A stretch of 64,000 bases of DNA, from contig CAKORJ010000002.1 in NCBI GenBank assembly GCA_934101575.1, positions 1 to 64,000 on the forward strand. Reading direction: 5' to 3'. The notes under the pieces are model-generated. The model ran no database searches and was not told where the DNA came from. It was given only the letters and a program-made list of their open reading frames with translations. The position numbers and the translations under genes were made by a program. How positions within the stretch are numbered: the first letter of the stretch is position 1; every line of letters starts with the position of its first letter. Shown here piece by piece: positions 46,191 to 55,988 of this stretch. This DNA comes from an uncultured Bacilli bacterium (GTDB taxonomy: Bacteria > Bacillota_I > Bacilli_A > RF39 > UBA660).

Positions 46191-46724
46191 CTATTTGTTT
46201 TCTTTTATTGGTGCTAGTAACATTGTCATGCTTCTGCCTTCTAGTTTAGCTTTTTGTTCTACTACTGCTATTTCTTTGGTTTTTTCTGCAAATCTGTTCA
46301 TTACATCTTCTCCAAGTTCTGGATGAATTATTTGTCTTCCTTTGAATCTTATACTTAGTTTTATTTTGTGTCCTTTTTGTAAGTATTTTGATGCATTTCT
46401 AAGTTTAGTTTCAAAGTCACCAATATCTATTACTGGTGAAAGACGATATTCTTTTAATTCAACATTATTTGCTTGTTGTTTCTTTTTATTTTCTTTTTCT
46501 TTTTTTGACTTTTCATATTTGAATTTGTTATAATCCATTATTTTACACACTGCTGGATTACTATTTGCATTGATTAGAACTAAATCTAAACCAGCATAAT
46601 TTGCAATTGTTTGTGCATCTTTTATCGGTTTTATACCCATTTGTTCTCCGTTTGGTCCTATTACTAGAACGTGTGGAATTCTTATTTGTTCATTACATAA
46701 CAAATCATTACTTTTTTTAGCTAT
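46191..46724 (-). CDS. infC: Translation initiation factor IF-3 (AUA start)
   Basis: About 177 aa. N-domain with LLCNEQIRIPHVLVIGPNGEQMGI, a K-rich linker, and C-domain with EYRLSPVIDIGDFETKLRNASKYLQKGHKIKLSIRFKGRQ. No ATG fits: the best start is ATA at 46722-46724, 8 nt after GGAGG and immediately before AKKSNDLL. infC genes often use AUU, AUC or AUA so that IF-3 can discriminate against its own mRNA; this fits. First gene of infC-rpmI-rplT. Confidence 0.93.
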   Translation of the reverse strand: MAKKSNDLLCNEQIRIPHVLVIGPNGEQMGIKPIKDAQTIANYAGLDLVLINANSNPAVCKIMDYNKFKYEKSKKEKENKKKQQANNVELKEYRLSPVIDIGDFETKLRNASKYLQKGHKIKLSIRFKGRQIIHPELGEDVMNRFAEKTKEIAVVEQKAKLEGRSMTMLLAPIKENK

Positions 46725-46740
46725 ACTAAACACCTCCATA

Positions 46741-46870
46741 AAATATAAAAAGAGTACGAAATGTACTCTAATCCACCAAAATATCAATATATAATTAGTT
46801 ATATTTCTTGGCTCTTGACCTATAGCTATGTGCTATCAGGTGGATCTAGACATCTCTTTCCTTTTTTACA
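46741..46870 (-). promoter_or_regulatory. infC operon leader (L20-leader-like attenuator)
   Basis: A 130-nt leader. Minus strand GATCCACC (46842-46849) can pair with GGTGGATT (46770-46777). A terminator hairpin AGAGTAC/GTACTCT followed by T5 sits at 46749-46767, just before the ribosome site. This is the arrangement of L20-controlled attenuators of Bacilli, though I cannot match the L20-binding core by eye. Confidence 0.6.
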
Positions 46871-46876
46871 ACATAG

Positions 46877-46905
46877 ATTATACACAAATTATATTGATAT
46901 GTCAA
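46877..46905 (-). promoter_or_regulatory. infC operon promoter
   Basis: Minus strand: -35 TTGACA (46900-46905), 17-nt spacer, -10 TATAAT (46877-46882): perfect consensus. Confidence 0.93.
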
Positions 46906-46926
46906 TGTTTTATTACTATTTTATTA

Positions 46927-47457
46927 CTATTTATCTAGTTTTTTGCGTTGTTTTTTGAATTGTTGTCTGTTTTCTTCTAACCATGTGTTATAAGCGTTTT
47001 CTGCTTGTGCTATAAATATTTTATCTTTTTGGATTTTTTCATTTGTTTCTTTGTAACAAGTACTTCCTTCTTTTGCTGCTTTTAGTATGAATTCTTTGCT
47101 ATTTTGTAATCTGTCACTTGCTATTCTTATTGCAAGTGGGGAACTTTTTACTCCTTCTAACATTATTTCGTCCATATCTTTGAATCTTTCATTCATGTTT
47201 AGTAAATATAATCCAGATGTTTTAGCTAACATCATTGCTATTTCTTCATCATTTTTGATTTTTTCGCTTGCATAGGCTATATTTCCTAGACTTTTTTCTA
47301 AGGCTTTTAGTGTTAGTTCTTTGTCATCTCTTATTTGATAGCAAGCTTTTTCTAGAGCTAGTGGATTTGTTTCCAATTCTTGTAAAAATTGTTGTTTTTT
47401 CTTTTCAGATAGTTTTTTAGTTTGTAAATCAGTTATTTCTTTTACTTTTTTTCTCAT
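46927..47457 (-). CDS. DUF4116-repeat protein
   Basis: A 176-aa all-helical protein with three or four DUF4116-type repeats: LALEKACYQIRDDKELTLKAL, GNIAYASEKIKNDEEIAMML, LAIRIASDRLQNSKEFILKA. Such repeats are found in bacterial and protist proteins of unknown role. N- and C-termini are charged and probably coiled. No signal peptide. It stands alone between the infC operon promoter and the PASTA gene. Confidence 0.78.
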   Translation of the reverse strand: MRKKVKEITDLQTKKLSEKKKQQFLQELETNPLALEKACYQIRDDKELTLKALEKSLGNIAYASEKIKNDEEIAMMLAKTSGLYLLNMNERFKDMDEIMLEGVKSSPLAIRIASDRLQNSKEFILKAAKEGSTCYKETNEKIQKDKIFIAQAENAYNTWLEENRQQFKKQRKKLDK

Positions 47458-47530
47458 ATTTTATTTCCTTTCTTTTGTTTTTATTTTACTTTTTTTAACA
47501 ATTATTGTCAATTTCAATAAAAAAAGACCT

Positions 47531-48361
47531 TTATTGGTCTTCAGAATTTGTATCAGTATTATTTTGAGTATTATCTTGATTTGTTTCTTCTTTATTTATA
47601 TTTGAGTTTGTTTCATTTGTTTGATTTTTTGCTACTGTTAGGATAATAACGTCATCTTCTTTTAAAATTTTTCCTTCTTTTGGCATTTGAGATATTACTG
47701 TATAGTTTTGATATTCTTCTGTATCTTTATACTTTATTTCGTACTTTATGTTGTTTGAATCTAAGATACTCATTACTTCATTTATATTTTTACCTGTGTA
47801 GTCTTCTGTTTTATATTTTTTGACATATTTTCCTACATATACTTTTATTGTTGTGTTTTTTCTTACTTTGTTTCCTGGTTTTTTATTTTGTTTTAATACT
47901 ATATTTTCTTCATTTTGATTTTCTGTCTCTTGTTCTACTTTCTTAACTTTTAAGTCTTTTTTTGCTAACGTTAGTTCAGCTTGTTGATATGTCATATTTA
48001 CTAGATCTGGGACTTTTATTTGTTCCATTTTATAGTATTTGTATCCTGCAAAGGCTATGATTCCTGCTAGCCCTGCTATCATTATAAACATGATAAACAT
48101 TAGTATTTTTTGTCCAAATGTCATTCCTTTTTCTGATTTTTGATATTTATTTTTTCTAGGTTTTTCTTTTTTGGTTTTATTTTTTGTTTTATTTTTAGTT
48201 TTGTTTTTTGTCTTTGTTTTGCTTTTATTATGTTGCCTTTTTGTTTTGTCTTTTTTATCTTCATTTGTTTTTTGATCTTCTTGTTCTTCAAATGGTTTTC
48301 CGCATTCTTTACAAAAAATAGCGTCTTCATCATTTAACCTACCACAATATTTACAATACAT
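47531..48361 (-). CDS. Zinc-ribbon membrane protein with two PASTA domains
   Basis: A 276-aa protein. An N-terminal zinc ribbon (CKYCGRLN...CKECGKPF, four Cys in two CxxC) precedes a very basic linker with repeated KTKN units (about 45-65) and a transmembrane helix (about 88-110). Outside are two PASTA domains (about 117-180 and 183-245, VPDLVNMTYQQAELTLAKKDL and KNINEVMSILDSNN), then an N/T-rich tail. PASTA domains bind peptidoglycan fragments or lipid II in PrkC-type kinases, but no kinase domain is here. A sensor or scaffold linking wall to cytoplasm is a guess. Confidence 0.83.
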   Translation of the reverse strand: MYCKYCGRLNDEDAIFCKECGKPFEEQEDQKTNEDKKDKTKRQHNKSKTKTKNKTKNKTKNKTKKEKPRKNKYQKSEKGMTFGQKILMFIMFIMIAGLAGIIAFAGYKYYKMEQIKVPDLVNMTYQQAELTLAKKDLKVKKVEQETENQNEENIVLKQNKKPGNKVRKNTTIKVYVGKYVKKYKTEDYTGKNINEVMSILDSNNIKYEIKYKDTEEYQNYTVISQMPKEGKILKEDDVIILTVAKNQTNETNSNINKEETNQDNTQNNTDTNSEDQ

Positions 48362-48445
48362 AATATCACCTTCTTGTATATATTATATAACAAAACACTT
48401 TTTTTACAATTTTTTTAGGGCTTTTTTCATATATTTTTCACTTGT

Positions 48446-48742
48446 TTACATTTCTTTTTTTATGGTTTTTAGTTCTTCTTCTATTGCTTTTAATAGTTTT
48501 TCTAACATTTCTATGGTTTCTTCTTTTTGGGATTTTTCTCTAACATTATTTATATTTTGATTTTCTAGACCTCTTTCTTCTCTTAGCTGTCTATAAAAGG
48601 CATTTGTACATAGAAGTTGCGCTACTAACATTAGCCAATTACCTAAGGCATTTTGTTCTCTTGCTGTTGCATCATCTAATAATATGTATCCTACTGCTAC
48701 GGCACTTAATGAAAATATTTTAGGAGGGATATTTGGAATCAT
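48446..48742 (-). CDS. Small membrane-associated protein, unknown
   Basis: A 98-aa protein with a hydrophobic N-terminal half (about 8-22 and 33-50; the segment DDATAREQNALGNWLMLVAQLLCTNAFY looks conserved) and a C-terminal coiled coil (about 70-98). I do not recognise a named family. The next gene upstream, 12 bp away, is also a small membrane protein, so they are probably expressed as a pair. Confidence 0.65.
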   Translation of the reverse strand: MIPNIPPKIFSLSAVAVGYILLDDATAREQNALGNWLMLVAQLLCTNAFYRQLREERGLENQNINNVREKSQKEETIEMLEKLLKAIEEELKTIKKEM

Positions 48743-48753
48743 ACTATTACTCC

Positions 48754-49137
48754 TTAATTAAATGCTATTTCTACATTCAAATCTTGGTCTTGTATTATTA
48801 TATATAAAAATATAACACCACTTATTGCTACTAACAGTGAGCCTATAAATGATAAGTATGTCAGTTCTTTTATTTTACTTGGAGTACTTTCAGTGATGTC
48901 TTTTAGATCTTTATATGAATCATTTAAGAAGTACAAATAGCAAAATACTAAAATACTAAATATTATTAACATTATTGTTCTATATCTTTCTTTACTATTT
49001 TTATCATTTGTTAATAAATATTTTCTTTCTAAAGCGTTTGAATACCAACTTGCTAATATTATTCCTATATATATTACCCAAATAAAGTCTTCTGTTTTTA
49101 GAGTTTTTAATCTTTCGTTTAGTTTTTCATTACTCAT
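48754..49137 (-). CDS. Small membrane protein, unknown
   Basis: A 127-aa protein with three predicted helices (about 18-36, 52-70, 92-114). It has no recognised domain, and the charged ends are likely cytosolic. It forms a pair with the 98-aa gene 12 bp downstream and follows the smpB terminator. Confidence 0.65.
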   Translation of the reverse strand: MSNEKLNERLKTLKTEDFIWVIYIGIILASWYSNALERKYLLTNDKNSKERYRTIMLIIFSILVFCYLYFLNDSYKDLKDITESTPSKIKELTYLSFIGSLLVAISGVIFLYIIIQDQDLNVEIAFN

Positions 49138-49167
49138 AATTAATTATATGAGATACTTTTTTGTATA

Positions 49168-49190
49168 TTAAAAGACCCTTTTTGGATCTT
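49168..49190 (-). terminator. smpB terminator
   Basis: Minus strand: AAGATCC/GGGTCTT (49184-49190 with 49172-49178, one G-U pair) followed by TTTAATAT. Confidence 0.7.
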
Positions 49191-49633
49191 TAATAGTTTT
49201 TTAAATCTCTTTGGATTTTTCTATTTATGTCTCTTTCTTTTATTGTTTCTCTTTTGTCATAATTTTTTTTACCTTTGCAGAGTCCTAATAAAAGTTTAGC
49301 TTTTCCTTTATTATTAAAATATATTTTTAATGGTATTAGTGTGTAGCCTTCTTTTGTTATCTTGGATTCTAGTTTTTTTATTTCTTTCTTGTGTAATAGG
49401 AGTCTTCTTGGCCTTGTTTCACTTTGAAGAAATACTTGAGAACTATGACTATATTTTTTTATAAACATATTTATTACAAATACTTCGTTTGATTTTATTC
49501 TTGCATAACTATCTTTTATACTGCAAGAACCTTCTCTTATGGATTTTACTTCACTGCCTAGTAATTCTATTCCACATTCTAATTCTTCTTCTATGAAATA
49601 GTTATATTTGGCTTTTCTATTTATTATTTCCAT
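49190..49633 (-). CDS. smpB: SsrA-binding protein SmpB
   Basis: A 147-aa tmRNA partner required for trans-translation. Motifs: KAKYNYFIEEELECGIELLGSEVKSIR, GSCSIKDSYARI, and a C-terminal KGKKNYDKRETIKERD tail that enters the mRNA channel. It overlaps the rnr end by 17 bp. The secG-rnr-smpB order is standard; ssrA, often next, is not downstream here. Confidence 0.97.
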   Translation of the reverse strand: MEIINRKAKYNYFIEEELECGIELLGSEVKSIREGSCSIKDSYARIKSNEVFVINMFIKKYSHSSQVFLQSETRPRRLLLHKKEIKKLESKITKEGYTLIPLKIYFNNKGKAKLLLGLCKGKKNYDKRETIKERDINRKIQRDLKNY

Positions 49634-51719
49634 TTTCTTTTTGTCCTTTTTTTGTTTCTATTTCAAAATCTATCTCTCTTAGCATTTTGGATGCTTTTAC
49701 TACTTTTACTTTTATTTTATCTCCAAGTCTATAGATTTTTCCTGTTTTTTCTCCGACTATTATTTCTTGTTCTTCATCAAAGTTGTAGAAATCATCCATT
49801 GTGTTGTATCCTACTCTTCCTTCTATTAGATTTGGTAACTGAACATACATTCCTGTGGCAGCGAATCCTGATATAATTCCATCATATGTTTCGTTTATGT
49901 GTTTTTCCATGTATTCAGCAGTTTTCATTTTGTTTGATTCTCTTTCGCATTTATCAGAGTTTTGTTCTTGAACACTTGAATGTTTTGCTATGGCAGCCAT
50001 TTTTTGTTTATGTTCTTCTGAGTATAATTTTCCTGTTTGGTTATGAAATATTTGTTTTAGTACTCTGTGAACTGTTGTATCTGGATATCTTCTTATTGGA
50101 GAAGTAAAATGTGTATATCCTTCTCTTTTGTCACTATCTATTCCTATACTGAAATGTCCTATATTATATGATTCATAAGTTGCTTTTGCTAGACTTCTTA
50201 ATATCATATTGCAATATGTTTCATATTTTTCTTTTGTTTCTAGTTCTTCTAATAAACTAGATATGTATTTTGAACTTAATAGTTTCCCTTTTGTTGTAAA
50301 TGTTTCTCCATAGTTTCTTATTATGTCTGTTACTTTTTTTAGTTTTTCTTCATTTGGTTTATCGTGGTCTCTATATATAAAAGGAATTCCCATATTGTAT
50401 ACATGTGTTGCTACTGTTTCGTTTGCTGATAACATGAACATTTCTATTAGTTTTTCTCCCTTTCCTGATTCTTTTTTCTTTATTTCTATTGGAATATCAT
50501 TTTCATCTGTTACTACTTTTATCTCTGGAATTTCAAATTCTTGATAGCCTCTTTCTTTTCTATTTTTTAATAATATTAGAGATAAATTATACATTTCTTT
50601 TAAGGTTTCTTGGAACTTTTCATATCCTTCTGGGACTTCTTCATCGTTTAATATTTTATTAACATTGTTATATGTCATTTGTTTTCTTGAATGTATTACG
50701 CTTTCAAATAGGTCATAATCTACTACTTTACCTTTACTGTTTATTTCCATTTCTGCGGACATTGCTAGTCTATCTGTTTCGGGATTTAAAGAACATATTC
50801 CATTTGATAGTTCTACTGGATACATTGGGTTTACTACTGAATTCATATAAACACTTGTTGCTCTTTGATACGCTTCTTTGTCTATTTCTGAGTTTTCTTT
50901 TACGTAATTTGTGACATCAGCTATATGTACTCCTAATAAATAGTTACCGTTTTCTAATTTTTCAAGACTTATGGCATCATCTATATCTTTTGTATCATCG
51001 CCATCTATTGTGAATATTTCTTTATCTCTTAGATCTCTTCTTCCTTGTTTATCTTTTTCTAAGACTTCACTAGGTATTTCTTTTATTTCATTTTTTACTT
51101 TTTCTGTCCATTCATAATTAAAATTATTTTCATATAATATTACTTCTTCATCTATTCTTGGTTTATTTTTATGGCCAAATATTCTATCTATTGTGGCAAT
51201 TGGTTGTTTGTTATTTCTTGATTTTTCTATTTTTATACCTATAATTATACCATCTACTAGATTTTCTTCTGTTTTAAGCTCATAAGTTGTTTGATTTTCT
51301 TTGTTTTTTACTATGGCATATTTTTTATTTTTTTCTATTTTTACTTCTGCTATGGTTCCTTTTCTTGCTATTACTTCTTTTATTGTTGCTTTTTTTTGAT
51401 TAAAGTCTGTTATTCTTATTTTTACTTTATCTCCAGTTAAACAATTAAATTGATCTTCGGATACTTCATATGTATCTTGAAATGTTTTTGCTAGAATTGT
51501 TCCTTTTCTTGTTATTAATATCTCTGCTTCTTTGAAGGGATTTAATGTATATTTATCCTTTCCTGTTTGATAAATTTGTTTTTTATCTTTTAAATCATCG
51601 AACACTTCTTCAAAATCTTCAAATGGTAAATTAGTATAGGCTAGTTTTTTATATACTTCTTCTTTTGTTAAGCCATTGTTTCTTGATACTTTTAGTATTT
51701 CTAGTATTCTTTCTTCCAT
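49617..51719 (-). CDS. rnr: Ribonuclease R
   Basis: A 3'-5' exoribonuclease of about 700 aa. N-terminal helix-turn-helix and cold-shock domains, then the RNB catalytic domain with IDGDDTKDIDDAISLE (four metal-binding Asp) and TSPIRRYPDTTVHR, and a C-terminal S1 domain ending RLGDKIKVKVVKA. It degrades structured RNA and acts with SmpB in tmRNA-linked mRNA decay, consistent with the overlap of the two genes. The ATG at 51719 after AGGTG is preferred over a GTG nine bases upstream. Confidence 0.97.
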   Translation of the reverse strand: MEERILEILKVSRNNGLTKEEVYKKLAYTNLPFEDFEEVFDDLKDKKQIYQTGKDKYTLNPFKEAEILITRKGTILAKTFQDTYEVSEDQFNCLTGDKVKIRITDFNQKKATIKEVIARKGTIAEVKIEKNKKYAIVKNKENQTTYELKTEENLVDGIIIGIKIEKSRNNKQPIATIDRIFGHKNKPRIDEEVILYENNFNYEWTEKVKNEIKEIPSEVLEKDKQGRRDLRDKEIFTIDGDDTKDIDDAISLEKLENGNYLLGVHIADVTNYVKENSEIDKEAYQRATSVYMNSVVNPMYPVELSNGICSLNPETDRLAMSAEMEINSKGKVVDYDLFESVIHSRKQMTYNNVNKILNDEEVPEGYEKFQETLKEMYNLSLILLKNRKERGYQEFEIPEIKVVTDENDIPIEIKKKESGKGEKLIEMFMLSANETVATHVYNMGIPFIYRDHDKPNEEKLKKVTDIIRNYGETFTTKGKLLSSKYISSLLEELETKEKYETYCNMILRSLAKATYESYNIGHFSIGIDSDKREGYTHFTSPIRRYPDTTVHRVLKQIFHNQTGKLYSEEHKQKMAAIAKHSSVQEQNSDKCERESNKMKTAEYMEKHINETYDGIISGFAATGMYVQLPNLIEGRVGYNTMDDFYNFDEEQEIIVGEKTGKIYRLGDKIKVKVVKASKMLREIDFEIETKKGQKENGNNK

Positions 51720-51750
51720 TATTATCACCTATACTTATAATACCACAATA

Positions 51751-51780
51751 TAAAAAAAAAAGATATTCTAGATATCCTTT
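51751..51780 (-). terminator. Possible weak terminator between secG and rnr
   Basis: Minus strand: 5-bp stem GATAT/ATATC (51772-51776 with 51762-51766) followed by ten T. Short stem, so partial termination at most. Confidence 0.45.
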
Positions 51781-51782
51781 TT

Positions 51783-52007
51783 TTACATAAACGAAATTAT
51801 TAGACATATTATTACAAAACTTAAGCCTAATATTAGTGTTAGCCTGCTTATTACTAACTCTGAGCCACGTTCTTTTCTATTTTTAAATAAATCACTTGTT
51901 GCTCCGGACATAATGTTGCCCATATCTCCGGATTTACTACTTTGAAGTAATACTAGTGTTATTAGTATTGCGCATATTACTAGTAAAATGATTTGTACTA
52001 TTTCCAT
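51783..52007 (-). CDS. secG: Protein translocase subunit SecG
   Basis: A 74-aa protein with two transmembrane helices (about 2-20 and 53-72) and the loop LQSSKSGDMGNIMSGATSDLF, characteristic of SecG, an accessory subunit of SecYEG. Upstream of rnr as in most Bacilli. Ribosome site GGAGGGTTACTA. Confidence 0.95.
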   Translation of the reverse strand: MEIVQIILLVICAILITLVLLQSSKSGDMGNIMSGATSDLFKNRKERGSELVISRLTLILGLSFVIICLIISFM

Positions 52008-52118
52008 ATTAGTAACCCTCCTTGTTAATTGCTAAATGTATTTTATCATAATATTTTAGTAAAATCAAATAGTTATCAACAGAAATTGTTAATTTATGGT
52101 TATTTTTTTATATAAATT

Positions 52119-52141
52119 AAAAAAAGACGACTTAGTCGCCT
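52119..52141 (-). terminator. tuf terminator (end of str operon)
   Basis: Minus strand: GGCGAC-TAA-GTCGTC (52135-52140 with 52126-52131... one G-U pair) followed by T7. Confidence 0.85.
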
Positions 52142-52149
52142 TTGGGTTA

Positions 52150-53319
52150 TTATTCGATAACTTCTGAAACTACACCTGCTCCAACTGTTCTACCACCTTC
52201 ACGAATTGAGAATTGAGTTCCCTTTTCGATAGCGATTGGATGGATTAATTCTACAGTCATGTTAACATTGTCTCCAGGCATAACCATTTCAACACCTGCT
52301 GGTAATTCGATTACACCAGTAACATCTGTTGTTCTGAAGTAGAATTGTGGTCTGTAGTTTGCGAAGAATGGAGTATGTCTTCCACCTTCTTCTTTAGATA
52401 GAACATATACTTCTGCAGTAAATTTCTTATGAGGAGTAACTGAACCTGGTTTAGCAAGAACTTGTCCACGTTCAACTTCTTCTCTAGAGATTCCACGTAA
52501 TAGAACTCCAGCATTGTCTCCTGCTTCTGCATAGTCTAATGTTTTTTTGAACATTTCAATTCCTGTAACAACTGTTTTCTTAGTTGGTTTAATACCAACG
52601 ATTTCAACTTCGTCGTTAAGTTTTAATTGTCCACGTTCAACACGTCCAGTAACAACTGTTCCACGTCCAGTGATTGTGAATACATCTTCGATACTCATTA
52701 AGAATGGTTTATCAGTATCACGTTCTGGAGTTGGAATCCATTCGTCTACTGCGTTCATTAATTCTTTAATTTTTTCAACGTATTCAGGGTCACCTTCAAG
52801 AGCTTTAAGTGCTGAACCACAGATAATTGGAGTTTCGTCTCCTTCATATCCATATTCATTAAGTAGATCTCTAACTTCCATTTCTACTAGTTCAAGTAAT
52901 TCTGGATCGTCTACCATATCACATTTATTTAAGAATACTACCATTCTTGGTACTCCTACTTGACGTGATAATAGGATATGTTCTCTTGTTTGTGCCATTG
53001 GACCATCTGTAGCTGCAATAACTAAGATAGCTCCATCCATTTGAGCTGCACCAGTAATCATGTTTTTAACATAATCGGCATGTCCTGGACAGTCTACGTG
53101 AGCATAATGACGTTTTTCAGTTTCATACTCAACGTGTGCAGTATTGATAGTGATTCCACGTTCTCTTTCTTCTGGAGCCTTATCAATATCTGAGAAATCT
53201 ACTGCTGCTCCTAATACTTTAGTGATTGCTGCAGTAAGAGTAGTTTTACCATGGTCTACGTGACCAATTGTACCAATGTTAACATGTGGTTTACTACGAT
53301 TGAATTTTTCTTTTGCCAT
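52150..53319 (-). CDS. tuf: Elongation factor Tu
   Basis: A 389-aa GTPase that delivers aminoacyl-tRNA. G1 GHVDHGKT, G2 RGITI, G3 DCPGH, G4 NKCD, all intact. The start [17 protein letters not shown] at 53319 has AGGAGG upstream; the longer in-frame extension is not part of the protein. Last gene of rpsL-rpsG-fusA-tuf, with an additional promoter of its own in front. Codon choice is more biased than in neighbouring genes, as expected for a top-expressed gene. Confidence 0.99.
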   Translation of the reverse strand: MAKEKFNRSKPHVNIGTIGHVDHGKTTLTAAITKVLGAAVDFSDIDKAPEERERGITINTAHVEYETEKRHYAHVDCPGHADYVKNMITGAAQMDGAILVIAATDGPMAQTREHILLSRQVGVPRMVVFLNKCDMVDDPELLELVEMEVRDLLNEYGYEGDETPIICGSALKALEGDPEYVEKIKELMNAVDEWIPTPERDTDKPFLMSIEDVFTITGRGTVVTGRVERGQLKLNDEVEIVGIKPTKKTVVTGIEMFKKTLDYAEAGDNAGVLLRGISREEVERGQVLAKPGSVTPHKKFTAEVYVLSKEEGGRHTPFFANYRPQFYFRTTDVTGVIELPAGVEMVMPGDNVNMTVELIHPIAIEKGTQFSIREGGRTVGAGVVSEVIE

Positions 53320-53353
53320 TTTTTTATTTCCTCCTTTTTTTATTTCATTTATA

Positions 53354-53382
53354 ATTGTATCTAACAATTGAATTTTTTTCAA
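53354..53382 (-). promoter_or_regulatory. Internal promoter for tuf
   Basis: Minus strand: -35 TTGAAA (53377-53382), 17-nt spacer, -10 TACAAT (53354-53359), in the 84-bp fusA-tuf gap. Confidence 0.75.
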
Positions 53383-53403
53383 CTGTTTCTACCATTTTTT
53401 TAA

Positions 53404-55473
53404 TTAATTACCGCTTTTTTTGATTATTTCTTCGGCAATTGACTTAGGTACTTCTTCATAATGATCTGGTACCATTTGGAATGTTCCTCTACCTTGAGTA
53501 TTTGATCTTATGCTTGTTGCATATCCAAACATTTCTGATAGTGGAACCATTGCTGAAAACTTGATTGAGTTTCCACGTGATTCTTGTGATAAAGGTTTAC
53601 CACGTCTTGATGTAATATCTCCCATTACGTTACCAAAATATTCTTCTGGTACAACGATATCTACTTTCATTATTGGTTCAAGTATTACTGGTTTACATTT
53701 ATTTTTCGCTTCTTTTAATGCAAGTGATGCAGCAATTTTGAATGCCATTTCTGATGAATCGACATCATGATAAGAACCATCATAAAGTGTTGCTTTTACA
53801 TCTATCATTGGGAATCCTGCAAGTACACCTGTTTTTAATGCATCTTGTAGACCTTTATCTACTATTGGGATGTATTCTCTTGGTACTACACCACCAACGA
53901 TTTGATCAACAAATTCATAACCTTTGTCATGATTTGGTTCAAATTTAATCCAAACATGTCCATATTGTCCACGTCCACCAGATTGTTTAATATACTTACC
54001 TTCACATTCTCCTGTTTGAGTTAATGTTTCACGATAAGCAACTTGTGGTTTACCAACGTTTGCTTCAACATGGAATTCTCTTTTCATACGGTCTACTAGA
54101 ACGTCTAAGTGAAGTTCTCCGATACCGGCAATTATTGTTTGACCTGTTTCTGTATCTGTATGAACTCTAAATGTTGGATCTTCTTCTGCTAATTTTTGAA
54201 GAGCTAGAGCCATTTTATCTTGATCTGCTTTTGATTTTGGTTCAATTGCAAGTTCTATAACTGGATCTGGTACTTCGATTGACTCAAGAATAATTGATTT
54301 CTTTTCATCACATAAAGTATCTCCTGTTGTTGTATTTTTAAGTCCTACGGCTGCAGCTATATCTCCAGTAAATACTTCTTGTATTTCTGTTCTATCATTA
54401 GCATGCATTTGTAAGATACGTCCTATTCTTTCTTTTGTATCTTTTGTACTGTTTAGTACATATGATCCACTTGATAGCTTTCCTGAGTAAACTCTAAAGA
54501 ATGTTAGACGTCCAACGAATGGATCTGTCATAACTTTAAATGCTAATGCACTGAATGGTTCATTGTCAGATGGATGTCTTTCGTCTTCTTCTCCTTTAGC
54601 ATTTGTTCCTTTTATTGCAGGTATATCAAGTGGTGATGGTAAATAATCTATTACAGCATCTAGTAATAGTTTTACACCTTTGTTTCCTAATGCTGTACCA
54701 CACATGAATGGGAAGAATTCTGCTTTTAGAACACCTGTTCTAATTGCTTTTTTAATCATTTCTTCAGAGATTTCTTCTCCTTCAAGGTATTTTTCCATTA
54801 ATTCGTCATCATATTCTGCAATTGTTTCAAGCATTATTGTTCTATATTCATCTACTTTATCTTTCATATCTGCTGGAATTTCGATTTCTTCTGGTGTTTC
54901 ATCCGCCCCACCATCATAATGATATGCTTTCATTGTGATTAAATCTATAATTCCATTAAATTCGTTTTCTGCACCAATTGGAAGTTCAATTGCTGCTGTG
55001 TTAGCGCCAAGTCTGTCTTTAACGCTTTGTAAGCTCATGTAGAAATCTGCTCCTAGTTTATCCATCTTATTTGAGAAGATAATTCTAGGTACATGATATT
55101 CATTTGCTTGTCTCCATACAGTTTCACTTTGTGGTTCTACACCAGCGTTTGAATCAAGTAATAGAACTGCTCCATCTAGTACTCTTAAACTACGTTGTAC
55201 TTCTACTGTGAAGTCTACGTGTCCTGGAGTATCTATGATGTTATATCTATATCCTTTCCAAAATGCTGTTGTTGCAGCACTTGTGATTGTTATACCACGT
55301 TCTTTTTCTTGTTCCATCCAGTCCATTTGAGATGCTCCATCATGGGTTTCTCCAATTTTGTGGATTTTTTTTGTATGGAATAAAATACGTTCTGTTGCTG
55401 TTGTTTTTCCGGCATCGATATGAGCCATGATCCCAAAGTTTCTTGTTTTCTCCAAACTAGTTTGTCTTGCCAT
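53404..55473 (-). CDS. fusA: Elongation factor G
   Basis: A 689-aa translocase GTPase. G1 AHIDAGKT, G2 RGITITS, G3 DTPGH, G4 NKMD, then domains II-V with [19 protein letters not shown] and a normal C-terminus ([17 protein letters not shown]). Third gene of the str operon, 15 bp after rpsG. Confidence 0.99.
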   Translation of the reverse strand: MARQTSLEKTRNFGIMAHIDAGKTTATERILFHTKKIHKIGETHDGASQMDWMEQEKERGITITSAATTAFWKGYRYNIIDTPGHVDFTVEVQRSLRVLDGAVLLLDSNAGVEPQSETVWRQANEYHVPRIIFSNKMDKLGADFYMSLQSVKDRLGANTAAIELPIGAENEFNGIIDLITMKAYHYDGGADETPEEIEIPADMKDKVDEYRTIMLETIAEYDDELMEKYLEGEEISEEMIKKAIRTGVLKAEFFPFMCGTALGNKGVKLLLDAVIDYLPSPLDIPAIKGTNAKGEEDERHPSDNEPFSALAFKVMTDPFVGRLTFFRVYSGKLSSGSYVLNSTKDTKERIGRILQMHANDRTEIQEVFTGDIAAAVGLKNTTTGDTLCDEKKSIILESIEVPDPVIELAIEPKSKADQDKMALALQKLAEEDPTFRVHTDTETGQTIIAGIGELHLDVLVDRMKREFHVEANVGKPQVAYRETLTQTGECEGKYIKQSGGRGQYGHVWIKFEPNHDKGYEFVDQIVGGVVPREYIPIVDKGLQDALKTGVLAGFPMIDVKATLYDGSYHDVDSSEMAFKIAASLALKEAKNKCKPVILEPIMKVDIVVPEEYFGNVMGDITSRRGKPLSQESRGNSIKFSAMVPLSEMFGYATSIRSNTQGRGTFQMVPDHYEEVPKSIAEEIIKKSGN

Positions 55474-55488
55474 ATTTTATTTCCTTTC

Positions 55489-55956
55489 CTACCATTTATA
55501 ATGAGCGAATGCTTTATTAGCTTCGGCCATTCTATGAGTATCTTCACGTTTTTTTACTGATGCTCCAGTACCATTTGAAGCGTCAATTATTTCATTTGCT
55601 AGGTTTTCGGCCATTCCATGACCTCCACGTAATCTAGCATAATTTATTAACCATCTAAGTCCTAAAGTTTGTGATCTTTCAGCAGATACTTCAATTGGAA
55701 CTTGATAGTTAGAACCACCAACACGACGAGATTTAACTTCTAGTGCTGGTTTTATATTTTCAAGAGCTTTATTAAATACTTCCATAGGTTCTTTTCCTGT
55801 TTTTTCTTTTATCATGTCGAATGCGCTATAAAGTATCTTTTCTGATTTACCTCTTTTTCCATCTATCATCATAGAGTTTACTAATTTAGTAACTACTTTT
55901 GACTTATATATAGGATCTGGTAAAACATCTCTTTTAACTGCTTGTTTCTTACGCAC
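55489..55956 (-). CDS. rpsG: 30S ribosomal protein S7
   Basis: A 155-aa protein with [33 protein letters not shown] and [12 protein letters not shown], binding the 3' major domain of 16S rRNA. Second gene of the str operon; S7 is often the operon's autoregulator. Confidence 0.98.
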   Translation of the reverse strand: MRKKQAVKRDVLPDPIYKSKVVTKLVNSMMIDGKRGKSEKILYSAFDMIKEKTGKEPMEVFNKALENIKPALEVKSRRVGGSNYQVPIEVSAERSQTLGLRWLINYARLRGGHGMAENLANEIIDASNGTGASVKKREDTHRMAEANKAFAHYKW

Positions 55957-55988
55957 TTTGTTTTCCTCCTTTATATTTTGTTTTTATT

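Noticed and set aside
48121..48333. KTKN repeats considered as a tandem repeat or CRISPR-like array
   Set aside because: The DNA units are short, imperfect and coding for the basic linker of the PASTA protein; no spacers.
48362..49190. tmRNA (ssrA) expected next to smpB
   Set aside because: No tRNA-Ala-like acceptor or tag-coding frame is present; the space is filled by two small protein genes.
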